From NCBI GenBank assembly GCA_003970805.2, contig CP051152.1, positions 3,410,001 through 3,474,000 on the forward strand: a DNA stretch of 64,000 nt, given 5' to 3'. This DNA is from Undibacterium piscinae (GTDB taxonomy: Bacteria; Pseudomonadota; Gammaproteobacteria; Burkholderiales; Burkholderiaceae_D). Position numbers and translations under genes: made by a program. Below are positions 1-9,762 of the stretch, piece by piece; position 1 is the first letter of the stretch, and each line of letters begins with the position of its first letter. A model generated the notes under the pieces. The model did no database searches. It was given only the letters and a program-made list of their open reading frames with translations, and had not been told where the DNA came from.

Positions 1-232
1 CCTCGCTGAGAGTGCTGTCGCCGTAACGCGTGATTTCTTCCCTGTTCACCACACTCTTGCTGGCCGTAGCGTACTGGCGCTCATCGGTGCTGGTATTGCG
101 GCCTTTGACTTCGACGCTTGCTGGTACCGGAGGTTCTGCAGTTAATTCTGCAGCCAGAGTCGTGAGCGGAAGCAGGCTGATGGCGCTGTATAGGGCGAGG
201 GCGGGAGCTAAAACGCGAAGGGAGTGGGGCAT
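1..232 (-). CDS. TonB-dependent outer-membrane receptor, N-terminal part
   Basis: Only the first 77 codons are in the window; the gene runs off the left edge. The start at 232 is firm because an in-frame TGA lies two codons upstream. Residues 1-28 form a signal peptide with a hydrophobic core ending in LAA. The sequence then reads SVEVKGR and VVNREEITRYGDSTLSE, the usual opening of a TonB-dependent receptor plug domain. Proteins of this class import siderophores, haem, cobalamin or sugars across the outer membrane using energy from TonB. The substrate cannot be told from this fragment. A tonB gene and a haem/iron operon lie 3-5 kb away, which makes an iron substrate plausible. I saw no Fur box in front of the gene. 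Confidence 0.85.
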   Translation of the reverse strand, partial: MPHSLRVLAPALALYSAISLLPLTTLAAELTAEPPVPASVEVKGRNTSTDERQYATASKSVVNREEITRYGDSTLSE

Positions 233-473
233 GGATCAGATCAATTGGCAAAGACGGCGGTGTAATAAAGGACGCTAAAGTATGCTTAAGATGCGCGGAA
301 CAAGATAAAGTTCAAAAATGGCAATGCCACAGCGCAAGGTGGGCGCCACTTTCCAGCCGGTCTGCCCGCTAGGGCGCTCCGGGATTGCGTCTTGGGCCTG
401 CCGTGGTTTGAATTCTGGTAGTGCGGGTGTGATCAGCGTGCGAGTCTGCACCGTGATTCGCACTATCGACGCT
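233..473. other. Intergenic leader of the TonB receptor
   Basis: This stretch lies between the receptor start and the purB terminator and must contain the receptor promoter and leader. I looked for a cobalamin riboswitch and a Fur box on the minus strand and recognised neither. A 62-codon GTG-started frame on the minus strand (275-463) has no visible family features and is not called. Confidence 0.5.
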
Positions 474-515
474 AAAAAAAACGGGGTTCAGGATGGAATA
501 CCTGAACCCCGTTTT
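474..515 (-). terminator. Intrinsic terminator of purB
   Basis: The arms AAAACGGGGTTCAGG and CCTGAACCCCGTTTT pair perfectly around an 8-nt loop. On the minus strand the stem is followed by a run of T. It lies just downstream of the purB stop. Confidence 0.9.
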
Positions 516-538
516 AAGCTGATGCGGTGTCGCCTGGC

Positions 539-1993
<1,455 letters not shown>

Positions 1994-2224
1994 TTAAATG
2001 CTGCTGAAAGTAAAAAACTGTTGAATGCATTGCGTAAAAAACCACAAAAACGAAAAATCAATTAAGATTTGAGTTGATGCAGAAATTCAGAAGAAAAGGC
2101 GAGTTTGACGCCGATTTTTTAGGTTTTTACGCGGAATATAAGATTTTACCATTAGCCGGCCTCGATGGCACTTGTGCTTGCTTGCGCTGCGCTTGCGGCG
2201 GCGCGGGGGAATGCTGCGCTGCAA

Positions 2225-2233
2225 TGATATAAT
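2225..2233 (+). promoter_or_regulatory. Candidate extended -10 promoter of the gst gene
   Basis: TGA followed directly by a perfect TATAAT, 28 bases before the ATG at 2261. No good -35 is seen at normal spacing, consistent with an extended -10 promoter. Confidence 0.5.
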
Positions 2234-2260
2234 CAAGGTCAAATAAATATCAAAGTTACT

Positions 2261-2869
2261 ATGAAACTAATTGGTTCTCTCGCAAGCCCCTTCGTTAGAA
2301 AAGTCCGCGTCGTGCTGGCTGAAAAAAAGCTCGACTGTGATCTGATCCTGGAAAACGTCTGGGCTCCTGAAACGACGATACAAGAATCGAACCCGCTTGG
2401 AAAAGTGCCGTGTCTGGTAATGGAAGACGGTAGCTTCATGTTTGATTCACGTGTGATCGTGGAATACCTCGATACCTTAACCCCGGTCGGTAAGCTGATA
2501 CCCGCTAACGGGCGTGGCCGTGCCGAAATCAAATGCTGGGAAGCGCTGGCAGATGGCGTGCTTGATGCCGCCATACTGATACGCCTTGAGCGTACCCAGC
2601 GACCAGCGGAATTGCAAAGCGAGGCTTGGATCGCGCGTCAGATGGATAAGGTCAATGCCGGCCTGAAAGCCATGGCCAGCGGCTTGGGCGAGGCGCCTTT
2701 TTGCTCGGGCAATCACCTGACCCTGGCCGATATCAGCGTAGTCTGCGCTTTGGGTTGGCTGTCTTTCCGTTTCCCGGAAGTCGACTGGCGCGGTGAGTAT
2801 CCTAACTTGCTGAAATTATTCGATAAAATGTCCGAACGCGCTTCGTTCAAGGATAGCCTGCCGGAATAA
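2261..2869 (+). CDS. Glutathione S-transferase family protein, YibF-like
   Basis: 202 residues, the normal length for a soluble bacterial glutathione transferase. The N-terminal thioredoxin-like domain (about 1-80) begins MKLIGSLASPFVRKVRVVL, has the cis-proline segment NPLGKVPCLV, and the glutathione-contacting FDSRVIVEYL. The helical C-terminal domain (about 85-200) contains the conserved HLTLADISVVCALGWL. It resembles the E. coli YibF subgroup. Members bind glutathione, but the natural substrate is usually unknown and I cannot assign one. The gene is monocistronic, with a candidate extended -10 promoter upstream and a terminator directly downstream. Confidence 0.88.
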   Translation: MKLIGSLASPFVRKVRVVLAEKKLDCDLILENVWAPETTIQESNPLGKVPCLVMEDGSFMFDSRVIVEYLDTLTPVGKLIPANGRGRAEIKCWEALADGVLDAAILIRLERTQRPAELQSEAWIARQMDKVNAGLKAMASGLGEAPFCSGNHLTLADISVVCALGWLSFRFPEVDWRGEYPNLLKLFDKMSERASFKDSLPE

Positions 2870-2883
2870 GCGTATTACTTAAT

Positions 2884-2925
2884 GAAAAAAGGGAGACATG
2901 TTCAATGCATGCCTCCCTTTTTTAT
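2884..2925. terminator. Bidirectional terminator between gst and bfr
   Basis: The stem AAAAAAGGGAGACATG / CATGCCTCCCTTTTTT serves two convergent genes. A/T runs flank the stem on both strands. Confidence 0.85.
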
Positions 2926-2949
2926 TGTTGCAGGCAGATGTCGCTGCGC

Positions 2950-3426
2950 TTATTCGGCATCGAGCATTTGCGCTTGCAAATAATTGGGCAGACCGATTTT
3001 TTCTATCAGCTCGATTTGCGTTTCCAGCCAGTCTATATGCTCTTCGGTGTCATCAAGTATCAACTGGAATAAGTCGCGCGAGACATAATCTGCCGCTAGT
3101 TCGCAGGTGGCGATGCCTTCCTTGACGGTTTTCTGTGCGGCCAGCTCAAGCTTGAGATCACATTGCAGCATCTCCGGCGTATGTTCGCCTATCATCAATT
3201 TGTGCAGCGCTTGCAGATTGGGTAGTCCGCCCAGCATCAGGATGCGATCAATCAGCTTGTCGGCATGCTTCATTTCGCCTATGGATTCCTGATATTCCTT
3301 CTTGGCGATTTTTTCAAATCCCCAATGCTTATACATGCGCGCATGCAGGAAATACTGATTGACGGCACTGAGCTCATTGGTCAGTTGAGCGTTAAGTAAC
3401 TTTATGACTTTTGCATCGCCTTTCAT
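2950..3426 (-). CDS. bfr: Bacterioferritin
   Basis: Haem-containing iron-storage protein that forms a 24-subunit shell, oxidises Fe(II) at a dinuclear centre and stores ferric mineral. I place the start at 3426, giving 158 residues beginning [17 protein letters not shown] sits five bases upstream, and this matches the family start. Expected ferroxidase ligands are present: Glu18, Glu51, His54, the LKLELAAQ glutamate near 94, and EEHIDWLE near 127-130. Met52, the haem ligand, is in the motif GEMKHAD. The gene lies beside the operon encoding bacterioferritin-associated ferredoxin, its electron donor for iron release. A set of CTTAAT direct repeats lies upstream. Confidence 0.96.
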   Translation of the reverse strand: MKGDAKVIKLLNAQLTNELSAVNQYFLHARMYKHWGFEKIAKKEYQESIGEMKHADKLIDRILMLGGLPNLQALHKLMIGEHTPEMLQCDLKLELAAQKTVKEGIATCELAADYVSRDLFQLILDDTEEHIDWLETQIELIEKIGLPNYLQAQMLDAE

Positions 3427-3528
3427 GGGCACTCCTGAAGTAAAAGTGGATAGTTTTGCTGAACTATCATCTTAGTACAAAGCTGTTGAAATAAATATTA
3501 CTTAATTTCCTGATGACGCTATCTCTGT

Positions 3529-3568
3529 CTTAATCTGATCTTAATGCGCCCTTAATGTACACATTAAT
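3529..3568. promoter_or_regulatory. CTTAAT direct-repeat array, PmrA/QseB-box-like
   Basis: Three CTTAAT hexamers at 3529, 3540 and 3551 are separated by exactly 5 nt each. A further TTAAT follows at 3564, and an isolated CTTAAT lies at 3501. The 11-bp period is what OmpR/PhoB-family response regulators bind, and CTTAAT-N5-CTTAAT is the known PmrA (BasR)/QseB box. The array lies about 100 bp upstream of the bfr start, between it and the end of tonB. Function is inferred from the motif alone. Confidence 0.5.
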
Positions 3569-3574
3569 GTGTCC

Positions 3575-4252
3575 TTAGCCGCTGAGACTAAAGCTGATGG
3601 TTGCCGTAGCCAGCATCATGAGCGCTTTTCCATCTTCGATATGCGGCTTGAACAGGGCGCGCATTAAGGCCAGGCGCGCGGCTTCATCCAGCCTATGCGA
3701 TCCTGAGGATTTTTGTATCTCGACTTTTTCCGCCCGGCCTTTTTCATTGACCAGTACCAGCAGGCTGACTTTGCCTTCTTCGCCCATGCGGCGCGCCAGT
3801 GCCGGATAATCGGCCTGCGGCGCTTGCAGGTACTCTACTCCTGTCACCAGCCTGGGTTGGTTTGATATGACCGCTGGCGCTGGTGCTACGTTGGCGCTGC
3901 TCACCTCATTGCTGGGTTTACTTGGCACAGCAAGTGCCGGCGCCGCGCTGATAGTGTTTTCCGCAATTTGCCTGATTGGCGAGGTCAGCACTTCCGGTGG
4001 TGGTGCGATAAAGCTAGGCGGAGGAGTTAGCGGTTTGCTCAGTGCCAGTTGGGCGGGTGGTGTCTTTGGTGGCGTTGCCGCGGGCTGTATCAGGCTAACG
4101 AACACTTCTTTGGGAAGTATTTGCACCACCTTTGCGGCGGCTCCATGTAGTAAGGCGTAAATCAAGGCCACATGAGCCAGTGCGATGGCCAGCATGGGCA
4201 GGTGGCGCATGCCCGAGCGTGGCTGATCCAGATCGTTTATAGTCAGTATCAT
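3575..4252 (-). CDS. tonB: Energy transducer TonB
   Basis: Inner-membrane protein that spans the periplasm and passes proton-motive energy to outer-membrane receptors. 225 residues. A short cytoplasmic N-terminus is followed by one membrane segment at about 19-37 (LPMLAIALAHVALIYALLHG). A proline/alanine-rich spacer covers about 48-115. The C-terminal domain (about 138-225) contains YLQAPQADYPALARRMGEEG and the KVEIQKSSGSHRLDEAA strand-turn typical of the TonB C-terminus. No exbB or exbD is seen next to it, so its motor partners are encoded elsewhere. The gene begins 20 nt after bfd and probably ends the Fur-controlled hemP operon. Confidence 0.92.
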   Translation of the reverse strand: MILTINDLDQPRSGMRHLPMLAIALAHVALIYALLHGAAAKVVQILPKEVFVSLIQPAATPPKTPPAQLALSKPLTPPPSFIAPPPEVLTSPIRQIAENTISAAPALAVPSKPSNEVSSANVAPAPAVISNQPRLVTGVEYLQAPQADYPALARRMGEEGKVSLLVLVNEKGRAEKVEIQKSSGSHRLDEAARLALMRALFKPHIEDGKALMMLATATISFSLSG

Positions 4253-4272
4253 GCTTAATCTCGCTAAAGGCT

Positions 4273-4512
4273 TCAGGCCGCCATGTTGAACGACTGGAAT
4301 TGAATAGGATGAATCCGGTGAGCCGGCGCTGATTGCAAAGCGCTAAGCTGTTGCTGGCAATCGCGCAAAACCTGCCGTGCGCAAACCATGCATTTTCCGC
4401 AGCAACTGCCGACTTCCAGATTAGTTCGCAGTTCTCTCAGGCTTGAGGTGCCCTGTTCAACTGCCTGGCGAATTTTAGATTCGGAAACATTATTGCAAAC
4501 ACACACTATCAT
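4273..4512 (-). CDS. bfd: Bacterioferritin-associated ferredoxin
   Basis: Small [2Fe-2S] protein that binds bacterioferritin and reduces its stored iron for release. 79 residues. The cluster ligands are visible as Cys4, Cys6, Cys38 and Cys41 in a C-x-C...C-x2-C arrangement within the BFD-like fold. The stretch after residue 55 is an unconserved tail. It lies between an uncharacterised gene and tonB in an operon that starts at hemP. The bfr gene itself is on the same strand about 850 bp downstream. Confidence 0.93.
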   Translation of the reverse strand: MIVCVCNNVSESKIRQAVEQGTSSLRELRTNLEVGSCCGKCMVCARQVLRDCQQQLSALQSAPAHRIHPIQFQSFNMAA

Positions 4513-4539
4513 GAGAGTTATCCTTTCAATTTTTAACGG

Positions 4540-4857
4540 CTAGCGGCTCGTGCTGACCAGGCGTGCCAGTAAATTCAGCTTGTTTTGCTTAGGCAGGCTA
4601 CGCTCAACCAGATTGGCCCACTGTTCCGAAAGTTGCTGGCAAGTGGCGCGTAATACGGGAGCCAGATCAGGAAGCTCAGCAAGTATTTTCAAGTGACGTT
4701 CGATGACCGATGCCAACTTGACGCATGAGCCAGTATCACTACTGGCGTCATTATTTGCCGTGTAATGCGACATCAGATGGAGCACTGCGGCGAGCAGTAA
4801 TTCCGGTTGTGCAGCTTGTTTGCCTGGTGCAAAAAATTCTGGATTTACGCTAAACAT
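4540..4857 (-). CDS. Uncharacterised protein of the hemP-bfd-tonB operon
   Basis: 105 residues from the ATG at 4857, chosen because AGGAG sits six bases upstream. I do not recognise the family. The sequence looks mostly helical, without a signal peptide or membrane segment. It contains two cysteines (one in DTGSCVKL, one in RATCQQLS) and a histidine-containing stretch LLLAAVLHLMSHYTA. It lies between hemP and bfd, with short gaps on the bfd side, so it should be expressed under iron limitation. A role in haem or iron handling is suggested by location only. Confidence 0.75.
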   Translation of the reverse strand: MFSVNPEFFAPGKQAAQPELLLAAVLHLMSHYTANNDASSDTGSCVKLASVIERHLKILAELPDLAPVLRATCQQLSEQWANLVERSLPKQNKLNLLARLVSTSR

Positions 4858-4970
4858 CAAATGCTCCTCAGTTGAAGTGCTCTGGCGGGCGACGGCTTCC
4901 TGCTTGGATTCATCATCGAAGCTGAATACGCGTCTTGGCTGGCTAGCGGGTTAATGGTGCCAGTGACGAC

Positions 4971-5171
4971 CTAAGCCGTCAGGATGAGCTTATTTAATTG
5001 CGTTACGCGCAACCGGTAAATTCTGCCTTCGTGATCAATTTCCACTTCACGCATTTGCTGCATAAGCTCACCACTTTTTAGGCGTAGCACCTCTTTTGGT
5101 GTAGTTGACACCGCCATGCTGAGTTGATTGCTAACGCGTTCAGGTGATGCTGGCTTGGCAAAAGAGGTCAT
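4971..5171 (-). CDS. hemP: Hemin uptake protein HemP
   Basis: 66 residues with the HemP-family core at about 28-65: LRLKSGELM followed by EVEIDHEGRIYRLRVTQLNKLILT. Small HemP proteins sit at the head of haem-uptake operons in many proteobacteria and are strongly induced by iron limitation. In Burkholderia relatives HemP acts as a regulator needed for haem-receptor expression. AAGGA precedes the ATG by six bases. A Fur box overlaps the presumed promoter 17 bases before the start codon. Confidence 0.92.
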   Translation of the reverse strand: MTSFAKPASPERVSNQLSMAVSTTPKEVLRLKSGELMQQMREVEIDHEGRIYRLRVTQLNKLILTA

Positions 5172-5187
5172 TTCTATTCCTTAATCT

Positions 5188-5209
5188 AAATGAGAACAAT
5201 TCTTATTTA
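5188..5209. promoter_or_regulatory. Fur box of the hemP operon
   Basis: AAATGAGAACAATTCTTATTTA is a near-palindrome closely matching the canonical Fur operator (AATGAGAATnATTCTCATT pattern). It sits 17 bases upstream of hemP. This predicts iron-dependent repression of hemP, the unknown gene, bfd and tonB. Confidence 0.88.
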
Positions 5210-5356
5210 GATTATTATGCATTCGAAGATGATTTGCAAGCGCTTTTTAAAAAGTGGGAAATCTATTTTGTGATGTTTTGATCGCTGCGGGATTGGCGAG
5301 ACTGGTGTCCGGTTCAAGTATCTAGCAGGTATTTATCTGGTATTTATTGCGGAAAG

Positions 5357-5387
5357 CAAACGGGGCGGAAAAATTCCGCCCCGTTTG
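5357..5387 (-). terminator. Hairpin terminator downstream of psd
   Basis: CAAACGGGGCGGAA pairs with TTCCGCCCCGTTTG around a short A/T loop. The T tract on the minus strand is short (GTTTGCTTT), so termination may be partial. Confidence 0.7.
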
Positions 5388-5420
5388 TCTGCCATCCTGA
5401 ACTACTGAAATGTTGAAGAT

Positions 5421-6260
5421 TTAATTGCCCATCATTTCGCCCATGCGGACCGCTCCTGCGGCTTTCCATGCGGGATTAAACGTTAAGCTGTCTTTCGGGA
5501 ATAGCATGACGACAGTCGAGCCAAGTAAAAACCGGCCCATTTCCTCGCCTTTTTTGAGAACGATATTTTGATCCTGGTAAGTCCATTCACGCACTTCCTT
5601 GCTGCGCGGCGGATTCACGATGCCGTGCCAGACGGTTGCCATGCTGCCGACTATGGTGGCGCCGACTAGCGTCAGCACCAAAGGACCTTGTGCCGTATCG
5701 AACACGCAGACGACTCTTTCATTGCGGGCGAATAAGCCGGGAACTCCGCGTGCCGTGGTCGGATTGACAGAAAATAGCTCGCCCGGAACATAGATCATGC
5801 GCGTCAGCTTGCCGTCGCAAGGCATGTGTATGCGATGGTAATCACGCGGGCTCAGATAGATCGTGGCGAAACTGCCATCGTGAAACTGAGCTGCCAGTTG
5901 CTGATCGCCGCCAACCAAGGCGGTGGCTGAGTATGCGTGGCCTTTGGCCTGAAAAATTTGTCCTTGCTCGATTGCGCCGAATTGGCTGATCGCACCATCG
6001 ACTGGGCAAACAAACTGGCTGGCATGGAGCGGACGGGCGTCTGCGCGTAAGGGGCGCGTGAAAAACTCATTAAAGCTGGCGTAACTGCTCATGTCCGGAT
6101 TGGCGGCCTCCGTCATATTTACCTGATACTTGCCGACAAACCAGCGTATCAGGCTAGTCGTCAGTTTGCCGGCTTTGGCATTGGCAACTTTCCCGGCAAA
6201 AATGGTGAGTGCTTGTTTGGGGAGTAAATACTGGGGTAATACGGCAAGGCGATCGGACAC
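5421..6260 (-). CDS. psd: Phosphatidylserine decarboxylase proenzyme
   Basis: Makes phosphatidylethanolamine from phosphatidylserine at the inner membrane; it cleaves itself to form a pyruvoyl cofactor. I prefer the GTG start at 6260 (279 residues, beginning VSDRLAVLPQYLLPKQ), which matches the family N-terminus. Open frame continues 30 codons further upstream, but those residues look non-homologous. The charge-relay residues are visible: Asp in CPVDGAISQ and His in LSPRDYHRIHMP. The self-cleavage motif LGST gives pyruvoyl Ser248. The gene stands alone between two regulatory regions, with a hairpin downstream. Confidence 0.95.
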   Translation of the reverse strand: MSDRLAVLPQYLLPKQALTIFAGKVANAKAGKLTTSLIRWFVGKYQVNMTEAANPDMSSYASFNEFFTRPLRADARPLHASQFVCPVDGAISQFGAIEQGQIFQAKGHAYSATALVGGDQQLAAQFHDGSFATIYLSPRDYHRIHMPCDGKLTRMIYVPGELFSVNPTTARGVPGLFARNERVVCVFDTAQGPLVLTLVGATIVGSMATVWHGIVNPPRSKEVREWTYQDQNIVLKKGEEMGRFLLGSTVVMLFPKDSLTFNPAWKAAGAVRMGEMMGN

Positions 6261-6450
6261 GATAATAAACCTTAAGGATAACGGGTCAGGGATTATAACC
6301 GTGAGTGTGTCTAAAACCTCAAAAGGCGTAGACAAAGTGATGTGCGGCAAAAAAACAATGCTTGCTAAGGGAATGTTAATCTAGTAAGTTGACCCTCACC
6401 TAAAAGAGGGTATGCTCTTACTATTAGCTAATTCCATGTGATAAGGCGTC

Positions 6451-7755
6451 ATGGCAGACGATACACAACTCATCGCGATAGAGCAGGTCAGAATCGGCAT
6501 GTTCATTAAGTTGGACCTGAGTTGGTTTCAACACTCGTTTCCTATGAGTTCCTTCAAAATAACCAATGAGCAGCAGCTCATTGAGTTGCGTGCGCTTAAA
6601 CTCAAGCATGTACGTTATATTCCCGCGAAAACGGACCCGGTATCTGTCAATGCGACGGTCAGCGCGCCGAGCGCTAAGCCCGCTGAAACGACTGAATCTG
6701 ATATCAAGGTATTCGATAGCATGATCGCGGCAAAGCAAGCGCGTTTTGAAAAATTACAGGCGCAGCGCGCCGAAATAGCACGCTGCGAAGAAAAATTTGT
6801 CCATGCAGCGACCGTTGTAAAAAATATTAACAAGATGATTTTTTCCAAGCCGGCCGAAACCATACAGGAAGCCGGAAAGCTGGTCGATAGTATCGCTGAC
6901 GTATTTTTAAACGGTAATGATGCGGTAATGCATCTGATCCAGCAGACTGCGGGCAGTGAAGAATTGTATTTTCATTCGCTCAATGTGTCGGTGCTGGCGA
7001 TGATGCTGGCGCATGAGATGAAATGCACTGAAGCGCAGATTAAGTCCGTTGGCATGGCTGGCTTGTTTCATGATCTTGGCAAGGTTAACGTGCCTGATAA
7101 TATCGTCAATAAGACGACTCCGCTGACTAAGCCGGAACAGAATTTTTTTGAGCTGCATACGCAATATGGCGTGGATGTCGGCCAAAAAGCGGGGATGCCG
7201 AAAATCGTGCTGGAAGTCATGGCCGGGCATCACGAATTTCTTGATGGCAGCGGTTATCCTTTGAAGTTGAAGGGCGATGCGATACGCATGCCGACCCGCA
7301 TCGTGACGATCGCCAATGTCTACGACAATCTTTGCAATCATGTCGATCCCAACCAGTCATTGACACCGCATGAGGCGCTTTCCTCTATGTATGCACACCG
7401 TCGCGCCCAGTTTGACCCGACGGCTATGGCAACGCTGGTCAAGAGTCTGGGCGTGTATCCGCCCGGCACCTTGGTCCGTTTGTCGAATGAGGCGATAGGC
7501 CTGGTGATGAACGTCAATGTCGGTAAGCCGCTGCGTCCGCGGATTATGGTGTATGACGAAGAGATACCTAAGGAGGAGGCAATTATCCTTGATTTGGCGG
7601 TAGAAAATCAGGATCTGGGGATTAGTGCGAGCATTCGCCCCGGCCTGTTACCACGAGTTATTTTTGATTACCTCAATCCCCGCAAGAGGGTAAATTATTA
7701 TGTCGATTCGCAGTCCAAGAAAGCGCAGTCCAATACTGCGTCCGGTGCAGCCTGA
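6451..7755 (+). CDS. HD-GYP domain cyclic-di-GMP phosphodiesterase with DUF3391 N-terminus
   Basis: 434 residues. About 1-135 match the DUF3391 region that precedes many proteobacterial HD-GYP domains (IEQVRIGMFIKLDLSWFQHSF). The HD-GYP domain occupies about 150-340 with LFHDLGKVNVPD (the HD metal pair), the histidines of GHHEFLDGSGYP and the family-defining GYP triplet followed by RIVTIANVYDNL. These residues predict hydrolysis of cyclic-di-GMP to GMP, lowering the signal that promotes sessile life. Metal-ligand residues appear intact, so an active enzyme is expected. Two bases separate its stop from the next gene, a sensor kinase. Confidence 0.92.
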   Translation: MADDTQLIAIEQVRIGMFIKLDLSWFQHSFPMSSFKITNEQQLIELRALKLKHVRYIPAKTDPVSVNATVSAPSAKPAETTESDIKVFDSMIAAKQARFEKLQAQRAEIARCEEKFVHAATVVKNINKMIFSKPAETIQEAGKLVDSIADVFLNGNDAVMHLIQQTAGSEELYFHSLNVSVLAMMLAHEMKCTEAQIKSVGMAGLFHDLGKVNVPDNIVNKTTPLTKPEQNFFELHTQYGVDVGQKAGMPKIVLEVMAGHHEFLDGSGYPLKLKGDAIRMPTRIVTIANVYDNLCNHVDPNQSLTPHEALSSMYAHRRAQFDPTAMATLVKSLGVYPPGTLVRLSNEAIGLVMNVNVGKPLRPRIMVYDEEIPKEEAIILDLAVENQDLGISASIRPGLLPRVIFDYLNPRKRVNYYVDSQSKKAQSNTASGAA

Positions 7756-7757
7756 TA

Positions 7758-9698
7758 ATGGAAGATTCTGAAGATATGACTACCCCGGGCTCAGCTAGCC
7801 AGGAAACCAAGATCAGTGACGGTTTGTTGCGTCACATCATTGATCGCTCAAATGATGCCATCATGGTGGTGGATGCCGAGCAGTTGGTGCTACTTGATGT
7901 CGATAGCAACGTCTGCCGTATGCTGGGATATTCGCGTCAGCAATTGCTGGGCATGGCACTGGCAAGCGTAGAGTGTTCACTGCTGGATGTGTTTTTTTGG
8001 GAAGACCTGAAGCAGGCTCCGCTATTAAACCTTAGCCGTGTTGCCGAGACTGAGTGGATGCGGCAGGACGGCACTTCCTTTTATGTGGAAAAGCGGGTGT
8101 CCTGTTATTCCGAGGCCGGTAAGACTTTTTGGGTGATCCATGCGGAGGACATCACACGGCGTCGCCAGATCGCCGAGCAACAGGTGCATCTGGTATCGCA
8201 ATTGCAAAGCTCTATGGATGCAACGGCGGAAGGCATACTTGCGGTCGATTTAGAAGGCAAGGTGATTAACCTGAACCGGCGTTTTGTGACGATGTGGAGT
8301 TTGCCCGAGGAGGTGCTGGTCGGGCGCAGCGCGACAAATATCGTGGAGCACTTGAATTCCTGTCTGCTCAATGCCGACGAGTTTTCCGCCAGTTTGCAAG
8401 AGATGTTATTGACACCGCAATCGGAGACCGAAGATTTATTGGCGTTGATTGACGGACGTTATTTTGTCTGCGTATCAAAACCTGAATTTTTGCGTGATCG
8501 CCTGGTTGGGCGGGTAATCAGCATGCGTGATATCACCGCAATGAAAAAGGTCGAGACTGACTTGCTGGCCGCGCGTGATGCGGCAGAATTGGCTAGTCAG
8601 GAGAAGTCGCGCATGCTCGACGCCCTACGTGTCAGTGAGTCGCGCCTGCGCCGGCTAGTCAACTCCAGTCTGATCGGTATCATGCAAGGTGATCTCAGCG
8701 GTAAATTAACTGAGGCCAATGAGGTTTTGCTGCATTTGATAGGCGTGACAAGAGCTGAGTTTGCCGGGACCGGGCTTGATTGGCTGACAATGACCTCGTC
8801 GCTAAGCCATGCCGGCTATCGTAATGCCATGCATGAGTTGCGCCGGCATGGTCAGGCGCATCCGTTTGAAGTTGAGCTGATACGTAAGGATCAGAGCAGG
8901 GTGCCTGTGATGATTGGCCTGGCGCAGCTTGAGGGATCGAGTGTTGAATGGGTGGGTTTTGTACTTGATCTGACCGAGCAGCGTAAGGCTGACCGTATCA
9001 AGGCCGATTTCATTTCTATGGTCAGTCACGAACTACGCACCCCGTTAACCTCTATCCGTGGCGCTCTTGGTTTGCTGGAACATGGGGTAGGCGGCGTCTT
9101 ACCTCCGAAGATTCTGGATTTAGTCAAGATCGCGCATAAAAATAGCCAACGTCTCGGTGTGCTGGTCAATGATCTTTTGGATATGGAGAAACTCTCGTCC
9201 GGAAAAATGACGATTAATGCAGAGCGCGTTGATTTGATTGCATTGACCCGGCAGGCAATCGAAGCCAATGCCGCTTATGCCCAGACCTTGGCGGTGCAAT
9301 ATCGCTTGAGTCAGCACCCCGAGCATGCCTGGGTGATTGCAGACAGTAACCGACTGATGCAGGTGTTTGCCAACTTATTGTCGAATGCCGCGAAATTTTC
9401 GCCGCGTAACGATTTCGTCGATATCCAGGTACAAATCAGAAGTGGCACTTATCGTATCGAGGTAAGGGATAAAGGCCCGGGTATTCCGCTCGCTTTCAGG
9501 GACAGGATTTTCAGTAAATTTGCCCAGGCTGATGATGGTGATACGCGTCAGCAAGGTGGTACCGGATTGGGCTTGAATATTTCTAAAACACTCATCGAAA
9601 AAATGGGCGGGGAAATCGGCTTCGAAAGTGAAGAGGGGGCCGGCACCATGTTCTGGTTTAGCTTTTTTGCCTGCGCGCACAGACAGAGTGATACTTGA
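7758..9698 (+). CDS. Multi-PAS sensor histidine kinase
   Basis: 646 residues without clear membrane segments, so probably cytoplasmic. Three PAS-like domains lie at about 20-140 (ends in FWVIHAEDITRRR), 150-265 (VISMRDITAMKK) and 290-410 (VGFVLDLTEQRK). The HisKA dimerisation/phosphoacceptor domain follows with FISMVSHELRTPLTSI. The ATP-binding domain has the N box (NRLMQVFANLLSNAAKFSP), G1 (VRDKGPGIP) and G2 (GGTGLGLNISKTLIEKMGG). There is no receiver domain, and no response regulator is adjacent. The start 2 nt after the HD-GYP stop implies co-transcription. An alternative ATG lies six codons in (7776). Confidence 0.92.
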   Translation: MEDSEDMTTPGSASQETKISDGLLRHIIDRSNDAIMVVDAEQLVLLDVDSNVCRMLGYSRQQLLGMALASVECSLLDVFFWEDLKQAPLLNLSRVAETEWMRQDGTSFYVEKRVSCYSEAGKTFWVIHAEDITRRRQIAEQQVHLVSQLQSSMDATAEGILAVDLEGKVINLNRRFVTMWSLPEEVLVGRSATNIVEHLNSCLLNADEFSASLQEMLLTPQSETEDLLALIDGRYFVCVSKPEFLRDRLVGRVISMRDITAMKKVETDLLAARDAAELASQEKSRMLDALRVSESRLRRLVNSSLIGIMQGDLSGKLTEANEVLLHLIGVTRAEFAGTGLDWLTMTSSLSHAGYRNAMHELRRHGQAHPFEVELIRKDQSRVPVMIGLAQLEGSSVEWVGFVLDLTEQRKADRIKADFISMVSHELRTPLTSIRGALGLLEHGVGGVLPPKILDLVKIAHKNSQRLGVLVNDLLDMEKLSSGKMTINAERVDLIALTRQAIEANAAYAQTLAVQYRLSQHPEHAWVIADSNRLMQVFANLLSNAAKFSPRNDFVDIQVQIRSGTYRIEVRDKGPGIPLAFRDRIFSKFAQADDGDTRQQGGTGLGLNISKTLIEKMGGEIGFESEEGAGTMFWFSFFACAHRQSDT

Positions 9699-9762
9699 AT
9701 TTTTCCGCATTACCCCAAAGTATAAGATGTGACTGGCAGCATATTTTTTAGCTAAGATGCTG

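Noticed and set aside
275-463. 62-codon GTG-started frame upstream of the TonB receptor
   Set aside because: No ribosome site or family resemblance; lies in the receptor leader.
233-473. Cobalamin riboswitch or Fur box before the TonB receptor
   Set aside because: I searched the minus strand for their conserved boxes and found none that fit.
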